Below are positions 8,707 to 16,959 of a stretch of 64,000 nt of DNA, piece after piece. Made by a program: the position numbers and the translations under genes. Numbering within the stretch: position 1 is the first letter of the stretch; each line of letters begins with the position of its first letter. Origin of the DNA: Bradyrhizobium sp. SK17 (GTDB taxonomy: Bacteria; Pseudomonadota; Alphaproteobacteria; Rhizobiales; Xanthobacteraceae); contig NZ_CP025113.1 of NCBI RefSeq assembly GCF_002831585.1, forward strand, positions 7,145,001-7,209,000, written 5' to 3'. Under the pieces are notes generated by a model. The model saw only the letters and a program-made list of their open reading frames with translations. It searched no databases and had not been told where the DNA came from.

Positions 8707-9938
8707 TCACCAGCTTGCCGGGAGCCGCTTCAGGCCGCGCAGCACGAAGGTCGGCCGCCACTCCGGATTTTCCGCGTCATCGAGCCGCAGGTCGGGGATC
8801 CGGCGCAGCAGCGTCGAGATCGCGATTTCGGCCTCGATCCGTGCCAACTGGGCACCCAGGCAGAAGTGGATGCCGCCGCCGAACGACAGTGGCCTGACGT
8901 TCGGCCGCTGGATGTCGAGCCGCTCGGGATGATCGGGATAGACCGCCTCGTCGTGATTGGCCGAGCCCAGCAGACACAGCACGCTCTCACCCTTCGGGAT
9001 GCGCTTGCCGCCGAGGTCCTCGATATCCTCCAGCGCCACGCGACCGGTCAACTGCACCGACGAGTCGTAACGCAGGAACTCCTCGATCGCATTGGTGATC
9101 AGTCCGGGATTGGCCTGCAACAGCGCAAGCTGGTCGGGGTTGCGATGGAGCGCGAGCAGACCGTTGCCGATCAGGTTGACGGTCGTCTCGTGACCGGCAC
9201 CGAACAACAGGATGATGTTGGCGGTGAGTTCCTCGTTGGTGAGCTTCTGACCGTCCTCCTCGGCCTGCACCAATTGCGTGGTCAGGTCGTCGCCGGGCTG
9301 CTTGCGGCGCAACTCGAACAGCTGGTGGAAATACATCGCCGCCATCGCGTTGCCGGCGTTGCCCTGCTTGATCTCCTCCGGCGTCATCGGCACCGGCTCG
9401 AGCAGGCGTCCGCCGTCGCGCGAGCCGTTGTAGAACGCCTCACGATGCTCCTCGGGGATGCCGAGCATATCGCAGATGATCGTCACCGGCAGGCGGAACG
9501 CGAAATCCTCGATCAGGTCCATCTTGCCTTGCGGAATGATGCGGTCGAGCGTCTCGTCGACGACGTGCTGGATGCGCGGGCGCATGTCCTCGACCCGGCG
9601 CGCGGTGAACGCCTTGACGACGAGGCCGCGCAGGCGGGTATGATCCGGCGGGTCCTGCTGCAACATCCAGTGGCCCATGCTGCGCATCACCGGCTCGTCC
9701 ATGATCTTGGGACCGTAGCGGCGGATCGAGCGTTCGACATAGTCCTTGCCGAACCGCTTGTCGCGCAGCACGAGGCTCGCCTCGGCGTGCCGGCTCGCGA
9801 CGAAAGCGCCGTGCGCATTGACATGCATCGGGTCAAGGCGCCGCATCCGCTCGTAATACGGATAGGGATTGCGGATGAATTCGGGGCCAGTGGATTGAAA
9901 AGCGGCTCGCTGCTCGCCGGCTGAACTTGCTCGTTCAT
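8707..9938 (-). CDS. cytochrome P450 with an N-terminal frameshift
   Basis: The body encodes a complete bacterial P450 monooxygenase. It has the I-helix oxygen-binding motif GAGHETT, the K-helix ExxR (EEFLR), and the heme-binding loop FGGGIHFCLGAQLAR with the axial cysteine. The last ATG with a good RBS (9938, preceded by GAGGTCACC) gives MNEQVQPASSEPLFNPLAP, the usual N-terminus, but in a frame one base off from the rest. The body joins exactly at EFIRNPYPYYER. A lost G at about 9882 (CCGGAATTC would become CCGAATTC) explains this. The only in-frame upstream ATG (10002) has no RBS and encodes unrelated residues. It is divergent from a TetR gene that probably controls it. Either a real recent mutation or a sequence error. 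Confidence 0.88.
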
Positions 9939-10040
9939 GGTGACCTCGTTCGCTCGCTGCGCCCGGTGCCTGCACCCTGGCGCGCCTTGGTGTCATCCTC
10001 AAGACCGCACCGACACGGGTACGGCCGTTCTGGTTTTCTC

Positions 10041-10076
10041 AATGCAACTCGATACACTCTTGTATCGAGTTGCATT
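10041..10076. promoter_or_regulatory. 36-bp inverted repeat, probable TetR operator
   Basis: Perfect 16-bp arms AATGCAACTCGATACA and its complement, with a 4-base centre CTCT. It lies between the divergent P450 and TetR genes, 19 bases before the TetR start. The core GATACA-N4-TGTATC has the form of TetR-family operators, so it probably controls both genes. Confidence 0.75.
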
Positions 10077-10094
10077 CTGCCCTAAAATGCGCCG

Positions 10095-10706
10095 ATGTCA
10101 AGGGTTCGAACCAGACCGACACGCGACGACACCTGCGAGAAGCTGTTCGAGGCGGCGGCGCGGGTGTTCGAGGAACAGGGCATCGGCGGCGCCAGCATCG
10201 AGACGATCGCGGCGGCGGCGGGCTTCACCCGCGGCGCGTTCTATTCGAACTTCAAGAGCAAGGACGAGCTGATCATCGCGATGCTCGAGGATCACGTCGA
10301 GCAATCGATCCGGCGCAATCTCGATCTGCTCGCCAGGCACAGCAACCTGCCCGACTTCCTGGAAGCATTGCGCACCGCCGATCGCAGCCGGCAGGATCCG
10401 CTCGGCCGCTCCCCGCTGCTGCACATGGAAATGATCCTGTTCGTGGCGCGCGCCGAGAAGCGTCGCCCGGAACTCGCCAAACGCCTGCGCGCGCGGCGCA
10501 AGCTGATCGCCGACATCGTCGAGACCGCGCAACGGAGCAGCGGACGGAACGCCAGACTCAATCCGGAGTGGACCGGCGCGATCGTGCTGGCACTGGAAGA
10601 CGGCTTCCGCCTGCACCGGCTGATCGACCCGGAGACCACGCCCGCCGACAGCTGCCTGCGCGCGATCACCGACCTGCAACGCGCGATCGGCGTGTCATCC
10701 GCCTGA
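10095..10706 (+). CDS. TetR/AcrR family transcriptional regulator
   Basis: 203 residues. The N-terminal helix-turn-helix (about residues 12-60) has the family pattern EAAARVFEEQGIGGASIETI then AAAAGFTRGAFYSNFKSKDE. The C-terminal helical ligand domain is not assignable to a known effector. Divergent from the P450 gene with a 36-bp inverted repeat between, so it probably represses the P450 and itself until a P450 substrate or related lipophilic ligand is present (inference from arrangement). The start is ATG 10095. Confidence 0.93.
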   Translation: MSRVRTRPTRDDTCEKLFEAAARVFEEQGIGGASIETIAAAAGFTRGAFYSNFKSKDELIIAMLEDHVEQSIRRNLDLLARHSNLPDFLEALRTADRSRQDPLGRSPLLHMEMILFVARAEKRRPELAKRLRARRKLIADIVETAQRSSGRNARLNPEWTGAIVLALEDGFRLHRLIDPETTPADSCLRAITDLQRAIGVSSA

Positions 10707-10713
10707 TCTCTCG

Positions 10714-10775
10714 AAGCGCGATGCGATTGGATTGAATCACCATCGCGCTTAGCTTGTTGTCATGATCATGCTTTA
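10714..10775. repeat. structured intergenic repeat (hairpin plus ATGATCATGCTTTAG tail)
   Basis: Perfect 10-bp arms AAGCGCGATG (10714-10723) and CATCGCGCTT (10741-10750) around a loop with GATTGAATC, then ATGATCATGCTTTAG. A second copy at 49726-49825 has different arm bases that still pair. It lies between convergent genes, so it may also act as a bidirectional terminator. Confidence 0.7.
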
Positions 10776-12071
10776 GGCGGCGCTCGCGACCTTGTGCATC
10801 TGACCGGCGACGGCGCGGACCTTGCGCGGCGACGCCTGCCAGATCGCGAATGCCGACAGCAGGCTGACGACAATGCCGAGCAGGAACGCACTGGTATAGC
10901 TTCCCGACAGGTCATAGAGCTGGCCGGTGATCCAGGGGCCGGCGGCACCGCCGGCGAGCGCGGCCAGCATCACGGTGCCGAAAATGCTGCCGTAATGCTT
11001 GCCCTGGAAGATCTCGAGCACCACCGGTCCCATCACCGATGTCAGGCCATAGCCGAGCGCGCCCTGGGTGAACACCATCAGGTAGACCAGCGCCATGCTC
11101 GGCCAGTACTTCAGCGCCGCCAGCGCGGCGAAGCAGATCACGAAGCCGAAGCACGAGATCGCCCACACCCATTCGCGGCCGATGCGATCGGAGAGATGCC
11201 CGAGCCAGATCTGGCCGGGAATCCCGAGCAGGCTGACGACGCCAAGCGCCCAGACGCCGACATTGGAGCTGAAGCCGATGTCGAGCAGGAATTTGGTCTG
11301 GTGCACCTGCACCGCGTACCAGATGTACAGGCCGCAGAAATAGCCGGTCGCGATCCACCAGAACCGCGCGGTGCGCAGCGCGCGCGGCAGCGTCCAGTCG
11401 GTGCCGGCCCACGCGGGATCGACGATGTTCGATGCCGGTTTCGCCGACGTGGCGGTCGGCGCCGCATCGCCGTCCGGCTGTAGGCCGATGTCCTCCGGCC
11501 GCTTGTGCAGCAGCAGGTTGATCGGCGCGAGCACGACCAGCACCATGATCCCCATCGCGGTGCAGGCGGTGCGCCAGCCGGTGTGCTCGATCATGTGCTG
11601 GACCCAAGGCAGCAGCGTCACCGAGCCGATGCCGACGCCGGCGAAGGCGAGCCCGATCGCAAGGCCACGGCGGCGGATGAACCAGTTCGGCACGAACAGC
11701 GACTGGCCGGAATAGCCGAGGCAGACGCTGCCGGAGCCGACCAGCACGCCGATGGTGAGATAGAGGTGCCAGGGTTGCGTGGTCAGCGGCGCCAGCAGCA
11801 GGCCCGATCCCATCAGCAGGACGCCCAGCTCCATCACCGCGCGCGGCCCGCGGCGATCCATCAGCCGGCCGATCAGCGGGCTGGCGATCGCCGAGGCGAC
11901 GAAGCCGAACGAGAATGCGCCGGCCGTGATACCGCGCTCCCAGCCGAACTCGGAGATGATCGGCGGATAGAACAGCGAGAACGCAGTTCGTGCGTTGACC
12001 CCGATCGCCATGGTGACGAACGTCACCGCGACGATGACCCAGCCGTAGAAGAATGGAAGCCGCATGACCAC
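10773..12071 (-). CDS. MFS transporter (OxlT/monocarboxylate-type)
   Basis: 432 residues with about 12 hydrophobic segments. It starts MRLPFFYGWVIVAVTF, the usual beginning of the OxlT/MCT-like MFS group (carboxylate transporters), and has the loop motif GRLMDRRGPR between TM2 and TM3 and GHLSDRIGREW in the second half. The gene begins 45 bases after the livF stop and reads in the same direction as the Liv operon, so it may be its last gene. The annotated frame opens MVMRLPFF; ATG at 12065 (MRLPFF) is an equally good start. The substrate is probably a small organic acid, inferred only from family and context. Confidence 0.88.
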   Translation of the reverse strand: MVMRLPFFYGWVIVAVTFVTMAIGVNARTAFSLFYPPIISEFGWERGITAGAFSFGFVASAIASPLIGRLMDRRGPRAVMELGVLLMGSGLLLAPLTTQPWHLYLTIGVLVGSGSVCLGYSGQSLFVPNWFIRRRGLAIGLAFAGVGIGSVTLLPWVQHMIEHTGWRTACTAMGIMVLVVLAPINLLLHKRPEDIGLQPDGDAAPTATSAKPASNIVDPAWAGTDWTLPRALRTARFWWIATGYFCGLYIWYAVQVHQTKFLLDIGFSSNVGVWALGVVSLLGIPGQIWLGHLSDRIGREWVWAISCFGFVICFAALAALKYWPSMALVYLMVFTQGALGYGLTSVMGPVVLEIFQGKHYGSIFGTVMLAALAGGAAGPWITGQLYDLSGSYTSAFLLGIVVSLLSAFAIWQASPRKVRAVAGQMHKVASAA

Positions 12072-12115
12072 CTTGTGTCAGACCTGAATTGAACTGTCGA
12101 TGCCTGCGCTTGCCA

Positions 12116-12862
12116 TCAGCCGCCCAGCGCGTGGCTCTCATGGCCGAAATAGGCGCGCTCGAGCCGGTGTGCGAGGTCGCCCTCTCCGGTCGGCGCTTCC
12201 AGCGCGATCGCGCCCTGCACCAGCGCGTAGACCCGGTCGGCGCATGCCAGCGCCTTCTCCAGCAATTGCTCGACCAGCAGCACTGACGTGCCCTGCGCGC
12301 GCAGGCGGCCGATCACATTGAGGACCCGATCGACCAGCACCGGCGACAATCCCGCCGAGGGCTCGTCGAGCATCAACAGCCGCGGCCGGCGGACCAGCCC
12401 TTGCGCCACCGTCAACATCTGCTGCTGTCCGCCCGACAGCGCGCCGCCGCGCTCATGTCGCTTCTCGGCGATCTCGGGGAAGAACGACAAGGCTTCCTCG
12501 ATGCGCGCGGCGCGTTCGCCACGTGGCAGGTCGTAGCCGGCGAGCAGCAGATTGTCGGTGACCGAGATCTGCGTGAACACCCGATGGCCCTCGATCACAT
12601 GCACGAGCCCGGCACGCGCGGTATCGCGCGGCGTGGTGTTGGTCATGTCATGGCCGCCGAACCGGACCCGCCCGGCGGTGACGGGCAACAGTCCCGACAT
12701 CGCGCGCAGCAGCGTGGTCTTGCCGGCCCCGTTGGGACCGAGCAGCGCCACCACCTCGCCGGCGGCGATCGTCATGTCGATGCCGTGCAGCACCCGGATC
12801 TTGCCGTAGCCGGACTCCAGCGCGCTCACGTTGAGCAGAGGTTCAGCCACCGAGGTAGGCAC
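12116..12862 (-). CDS. livF: branched-chain amino acid ABC transporter ATP-binding protein (LivF-type)
   Basis: 248 residues. Walker [10 protein letters not shown], signature LSGGQQQ, Walker B LLMLDEPSAGLSP and the LivF-typical VIEGHRVF and LLVEQ are present. With the fused LivMG partner it would form the heterodimeric ATPase of a high-affinity ABC importer. Its start overlaps the end of the LivM-LivG gene by 20 bases, showing cotranscription. Liv-family importers also take up aromatic acids, urea or amides, so the actual substrate is open. Confidence 0.93.
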   Translation of the reverse strand: MPTSVAEPLLNVSALESGYGKIRVLHGIDMTIAAGEVVALLGPNGAGKTTLLRAMSGLLPVTAGRVRFGGHDMTNTTPRDTARAGLVHVIEGHRVFTQISVTDNLLLAGYDLPRGERAARIEEALSFFPEIAEKRHERGGALSGGQQQMLTVAQGLVRRPRLLMLDEPSAGLSPVLVDRVLNVIGRLRAQGTSVLLVEQLLEKALACADRVYALVQGAIALEAPTGEGDLAHRLERAYFGHESHALGG

Positions 12863-14642
12863 TCACCACCTCCTTGTGCACACGGATCTCGGCCGGCGTT
12901 CCCGCCGCCAGCGTACGGCCGAGATTGAGCACGGTGACCTGGTGGCAGATGTCGAAGATCAGGTCGGCATGATGCTCGACCAGCAGCACGCCCGTGCCGC
13001 GGCCGCACACCGCTTTGATCAAGGTGGCGAGCCGCCCGATCTCGTCATTGGAGAGGCCCGCAGCGGGTTCATCCAGCAACAGGAAGTCCGGATCGAGCAT
13101 CAATGCCCGTGCGATCTCGATGAAGCGCAGCTCGCTGTGCTGCAAACGATCGGCGCGCACATCGGCGAGTGCCTCGAGGCCAACGACGCCGAGCAGCGCC
13201 CGCGCCTTGGCTGCGAGCAGCCGTTCGTCGGCGCCGTTGCGCGGCAGCGCGAGCATCGCCTCGACGAAATTCGCCCGGCCCTCGATCGAGCCGCCGATCA
13301 TGACGTTCTCCAGCACCGAAGCCTCGCCGATCACGCGCGGGGTCTGGAAGGTGCGCGCGATGCCGCAGGCTGCCCGCTTGACCGGCTGGCCCGCGGCCAA
13401 CACTTGGTCGCCGAGCGTCATGGTGCCGGCCTTGGCGGCGTAGTAGCCCGAGATCACGTTCAGCGTGGTGGTCTTGCCGCTGCCGTTCGGGCCGATCAGA
13501 CCGTGGATCTGGCCCGGCGCGACGTCGAGGTCGAGACCGTCGATCGCCTTCACATTGCCGAAGCTCAGCGCGATGCCACGCAGTTGCAGCGCCTTGCCGC
13601 CATCGCGCCGGCGCACGATGTCGGCGAGCGCGGCCGGGCGCGGCACGATGGCCCGATTGCTGGCGAGCGGACGGCGGTTGCGGAAGTCGAGCAGCGCCGC
13701 AATGCCGCCCGGCATCACCAGCACGATCACAAGCAGCAGCACCGCGTAGAGGAAGGTCGACCAGGCCGCGAGCGGCGCCGCGATCTCGGGCAGGATGGTC
13801 AGGATGATGGTGCCGAGCATCGGCCCCAGGATCGAGCCGCGACCGCCGATCAGGACCGCGATGAAGAACAACACCGACAGATCGAAGGTGAAGGCGTCTG
13901 GCGTGATGTAGGTCTGCAAGGTGGCGAACAGGCCGCCGGCGATCGCCGCCAACGCACCCGCGAACAGGAAGATCGCGATCAGCATGTTCGGCTTGGAGAT
14001 GCCGCTGGCCTCGGCCGCGACCTCGGCGTCACGCACCGCGATCAGGGCGCGGCCGAACCGGCTGCGCGCGACGTTGGCGCTCATCCAGGTGGTGACGACC
14101 GCGAAGCCGATACAGAGAGCGTAGAATCCCCACGGCGTGTTGAACGGCGCCGGGAATTCGGGGCCGGCGATGCCGATGCCGCCGCCGGTCACGCTCTGCC
14201 AGGCCAGCGCGATCTGGGTCACGATGGTCGCAAAGCCGAGCGTCGACATCGCGAAATAGAAAGTGCGCAGGCGCAAGGCCGGCAAGCCGACGATCACGCC
14301 GAACACCGCGCCGATCAGGCCGGCGATCGGCAGCGCCGCAAACACCGGAATTGCCGGCATCACATTGCCGGCGACCAGCACGCTGGTCGCGTAGGCGCCG
14401 AGCGTCAATAGCGCGACATAGCCGATCGCAAGATGGCCGGCAAAACCGACCACCAGATTGAGCCCCGACACCAGCACCCAGTAGATCGCCATCCGGGTGC
14501 CGATCAGCACCCAGTAATCGTTGCTGACGAAGGGCAGCAGCACGGCAGCCAGCAAGATGCCGACGAATGGCAGGATGTGCGGCAGCGTCGCGCGCCATGC
14601 GCCGCTTGCGGTCTGTGGCTGAGTGGTGGCGACCGCCGTCAT
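12843..14642 (-). CDS. fused ABC permease/ATP-binding protein (LivM-LivG)
   Basis: 599 residues. Residues about 25-315 are a LivM permease (several membrane segments; GLNLVVGFAGHLAIGY is the conserved LivM motif, and IGGRGSILGPMLG its C-terminal loop). Residues about 355-599 are a LivG ATPase with Walker A GPNGSGKTT, the GIARTFQTPR segment, and Walker B LLLDEPAAGLS. The ABC signature is HSELRFIEIARAL, in which SGGQ is replaced by HSEL. The start ATG 14642 shares one base with the livH stop (TGATG). LivM-LivG fusions occur in bradyrhizobia. The changed signature loop is worth noting, as its partner LivF keeps LSGGQ. Confidence 0.92.
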   Translation of the reverse strand: MTAVATTQPQTASGAWRATLPHILPFVGILLAAVLLPFVSNDYWVLIGTRMAIYWVLVSGLNLVVGFAGHLAIGYVALLTLGAYATSVLVAGNVMPAIPVFAALPIAGLIGAVFGVIVGLPALRLRTFYFAMSTLGFATIVTQIALAWQSVTGGGIGIAGPEFPAPFNTPWGFYALCIGFAVVTTWMSANVARSRFGRALIAVRDAEVAAEASGISKPNMLIAIFLFAGALAAIAGGLFATLQTYITPDAFTFDLSVLFFIAVLIGGRGSILGPMLGTIILTILPEIAAPLAAWSTFLYAVLLLVIVLVMPGGIAALLDFRNRRPLASNRAIVPRPAALADIVRRRDGGKALQLRGIALSFGNVKAIDGLDLDVAPGQIHGLIGPNGSGKTTTLNVISGYYAAKAGTMTLGDQVLAAGQPVKRAACGIARTFQTPRVIGEASVLENVMIGGSIEGRANFVEAMLALPRNGADERLLAAKARALLGVVGLEALADVRADRLQHSELRFIEIARALMLDPDFLLLDEPAAGLSNDEIGRLATLIKAVCGRGTGVLLVEHHADLIFDICHQVTVLNLGRTLAAGTPAEIRVHKEVVSAYLGG

Positions 14643-15511
14643 CACACTCTCCGCGCGGTCGAGCTGCCGAACAGCCCTTGCGGCGCGGCGAGCAGCACCA
14701 CGATGAACAGCGTAAACACCGCGACCGAGGAGAAAATGCCGCCGACCAGGAAGTTCGCCGCCTGCTGGAACAGGCCGAGCGCCAAACCGCCGATGATCGC
14801 GCCCCTGTTGTTGCCGAGCCCGCCGAGCGCCACCGGCACGAAGCCGTAGAAATTGAGTAGCGCGCCGTTGGCGAAGAAAGCGAGCAGCAACTGCCCGCCG
14901 GAAAATCCGGCGATGCCGCCGACCACACCGGCGAGCGCGTAGCTCGCGACGCGCAGATTGCGCTCCGGCAGGCCGAGTGCCCGCGCCGCGAAATTGTCTT
15001 CCGCGATGGCCAGGAAGGCGCGGCCGACCAGGGTGCGGCGGTAGAGGTATTCGAGGCCAATGATGGTGATCGCGCAGGCCACCACCGGCAGCCAGAATTT
15101 CTCGTCCAGCACGCCCTCGCCGAACCCCGCGATACGCGGGAACGGTTGCGGCTCGGTGCCCCATTTGATCGCGGTGACCTGCTGGATCATCAGCGCGACC
15201 GCCAGGGTGGAGAGCACGTAGAGGTGTTGGTCGAGGCTCTTGAGCACCGGCCGCACCGCGACGAATTCGGTGACGATCCCGATCATGGCGCAGCAGAGCA
15301 GCGTCAGCACGAAGCCGATGGCGATCGGGAGGCCGAGCTTCAGCGTGAACATCGAGCCGAACACCCCGCCCAGCATCGCAAGCTGGCCGGCGGTGAAGCT
15401 CATCACCCGCGAGGTCGAGAACATCGTGTTGTAGGTGACGCCGACCAGCGCGTAGATCGCGCCCGCCGCGAGACCGGATGCAAGAATCGAGGTGAGCATC
15501 GAGGCCAGCAT
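14642..15511 (-). CDS. livH: branched-chain amino acid ABC transporter permease (LivH-type)
   Basis: 289 residues, about eight membrane segments. It has the LivH features GAIYALVGVTYNTMF near the N-terminus, RTLVGRAFLAIAEDNFAARALG in the cytoplasmic coupling loop (residues about 170-195), and GGLGNNRGAIIGGLALGLFQ near the C-terminus. It forms the membrane channel with the LivM half of the next gene. The start is ATG 15511, 18 bases after the binding-protein stop; all five genes read in the same direction. Confidence 0.92.
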   Translation of the reverse strand: MLASMLTSILASGLAAGAIYALVGVTYNTMFSTSRVMSFTAGQLAMLGGVFGSMFTLKLGLPIAIGFVLTLLCCAMIGIVTEFVAVRPVLKSLDQHLYVLSTLAVALMIQQVTAIKWGTEPQPFPRIAGFGEGVLDEKFWLPVVACAITIIGLEYLYRRTLVGRAFLAIAEDNFAARALGLPERNLRVASYALAGVVGGIAGFSGGQLLLAFFANGALLNFYGFVPVALGGLGNNRGAIIGGLALGLFQQAANFLVGGIFSSVAVFTLFIVVLLAAPQGLFGSSTARRV

Positions 15512-15529
15512 CGGCTGCGCCCCGCTCTT

Positions 15530-16726
15530 CTACGTGTACCCCGGCGCCAGCGCGAAGGTGCCGTTCTTCGCCGTGCTCGATTCCGACATCACGATTTCTT
15601 CGGTCAGGTAGCCGTTATGCTCGGTCGGCGAGAAGCGGTAATTGCCGAAATAGCCGGGATAGGTCGAGAGCGAGTTCCAGTACTTGATGATCCCGGCGCT
15701 GTCGGTCGAGCCGCTCTCCGCGACCGCCTTGGCGATCAGCTCGATGCAGTCGATGCCGCCGGCGACCCACCACAGCAGCGTATCGTTCAGCGCGACATTG
15801 GCCTTGGTCAGGCGCGCAACCAGGTCCTCGCTCTTCGGCGGCAGCTTGCCGGCGCTGTCGTAGCTGCAACTCTTGTAGCCGATCGCATAGACCTTCTTCC
15901 AGTTCTCCGGCTTGGCGACCAGGCTCGCGAGCTCGCCCGACGCCATCGAGGGATGGCCGACGAAGGGCACGTCCCAGTTCATCGCGGCGCGGGTGTTGAA
16001 CATCCGCGCCTCCATGCCGGTCGAGACGCTCCACACCACGATCGCCTCGGCACCGGCGTTCTTGGCGCGCAGCATGTCCGGCGTCATGTCGGGCTGGGTG
16101 GCGTCGATATTGGCCTGATAGGCCACCTCGGCGCCGTCCTTCTTGAACGCCGCGACGGAGGCACCGACCGCGGTGACGCCATAGCCCGTGGTGTCGCCGA
16201 TCACCGCGACCTTCTTCACCTTGAGGATCTTGAGGCAATAATTGCGCACGGCATCGTCCCACTGACTGTTCGACGGCGCGATGCGGAACGCGTTGGGGTA
16301 CTTCACCGGATCGATCAGGGTCTCGACCACGCAGGGGTGCAGATCCGGCATCTTGGCGCGCGCCATGATCGGCGTCGTCGCCAGCGCCTCGCCCGAATTC
16401 AGCGGTCCCCAGATCGCATGGACCTTGGCCTGGCTGATCAGCTCCTGGGTGGCGTTGACGGCCTTGGTCGGGTCGCCCTGGGTGTCGCGCATCACGAGCT
16501 CGATCTTGCGGCCCTTGACGCCGCCGGCGCCGTTGATGGCGTCAACCGCGAAGTTGACGCCGCGGTTGAAACCGACGGTCGGCGCCGAGCTCGGCCCGGT
16601 GATTGCCGCGAGGCAACCAACCTTGATCGGTTCCGATTGCGCGATGGCTGGAGCTGGGAAGGAGAATGATGCGGCGCCCAGTGCGCCTGCGCTGCCCAAC
16701 AAGACGTCACGGCGTGAAACGGCCAT
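15530..16726 (-). CDS. ABC transporter substrate-binding protein (Liv/AmiC type), Tat-exported
   Basis: 398 residues. The N-terminus MAVSRRDVLLGSAGALG holds a twin-arginine motif SRRDVLL followed by a hydrophobic stretch and cleavage region APAIAQ, so it is probably exported folded by Tat. The body is a type I periplasmic binding protein of the Peripla_BP_6 class, beginning PIKVGCLAAITGPSSA and with GDPTKAVNATQELI. It should deliver the substrate to the LivH/LivMG/LivF importer downstream. ATG 16726 is preferred to the GTG at 16735 because GGAG lies 10 bases upstream. The ligand is unknown; the presence of the OxlT-like MFS gene hints at an organic acid. Confidence 0.92.
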   Translation of the reverse strand: MAVSRRDVLLGSAGALGAASFSFPAPAIAQSEPIKVGCLAAITGPSSAPTVGFNRGVNFAVDAINGAGGVKGRKIELVMRDTQGDPTKAVNATQELISQAKVHAIWGPLNSGEALATTPIMARAKMPDLHPCVVETLIDPVKYPNAFRIAPSNSQWDDAVRNYCLKILKVKKVAVIGDTTGYGVTAVGASVAAFKKDGAEVAYQANIDATQPDMTPDMLRAKNAGAEAIVVWSVSTGMEARMFNTRAAMNWDVPFVGHPSMASGELASLVAKPENWKKVYAIGYKSCSYDSAGKLPPKSEDLVARLTKANVALNDTLLWWVAGGIDCIELIAKAVAESGSTDSAGIIKYWNSLSTYPGYFGNYRFSPTEHNGYLTEEIVMSESSTAKNGTFALAPGYT

Positions 16727-16887
16727 GTGATGCACACTCCCTCTTTGCGGCGTCCGTCGTTCGGATGCGGAACGTCCGTTCGTTCATTGTCCGCGCGCTC
16801 AGCGGCCGCGGTTTCGTAAATGCAAGTTTGAGCCGGATGCGAAGGGCTTGTCCAGCCCTTATGGCGCGCATCCCGCAGACGCGCGAA

Positions 16888-16918
16888 AGGCCCCCGGACG
16901 GCTCATCGCCGGAGGCCT
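16888..16918 (-). terminator. rho-independent terminator of the PAP2-autotransporter gene
   Basis: On the minus strand, AGGCCTCCGG pairs with CCGGGGGCCT (one mismatch) and is followed by TTCGCGCG. It lies 40 bases after the stop codon at 16960, with only a short T run. Confidence 0.55.
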
Positions 16919-16959
16919 CATGCCTGCTCGCGCTGATTGAGGACGTGCCTGCGTCGCGA

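Noticed and set aside
12831..14411. A 526-residue plus-strand frame opposite the Liv operon
   Set aside because: It is antisense to well supported ABC genes and is rich in Arg, His, Asp and Gln, a shadow of GC-rich coding.
15146..16669. A 507-residue plus-strand frame opposite the livH and binding-protein genes
   Set aside because: Also an antisense shadow; no domain resemblance.
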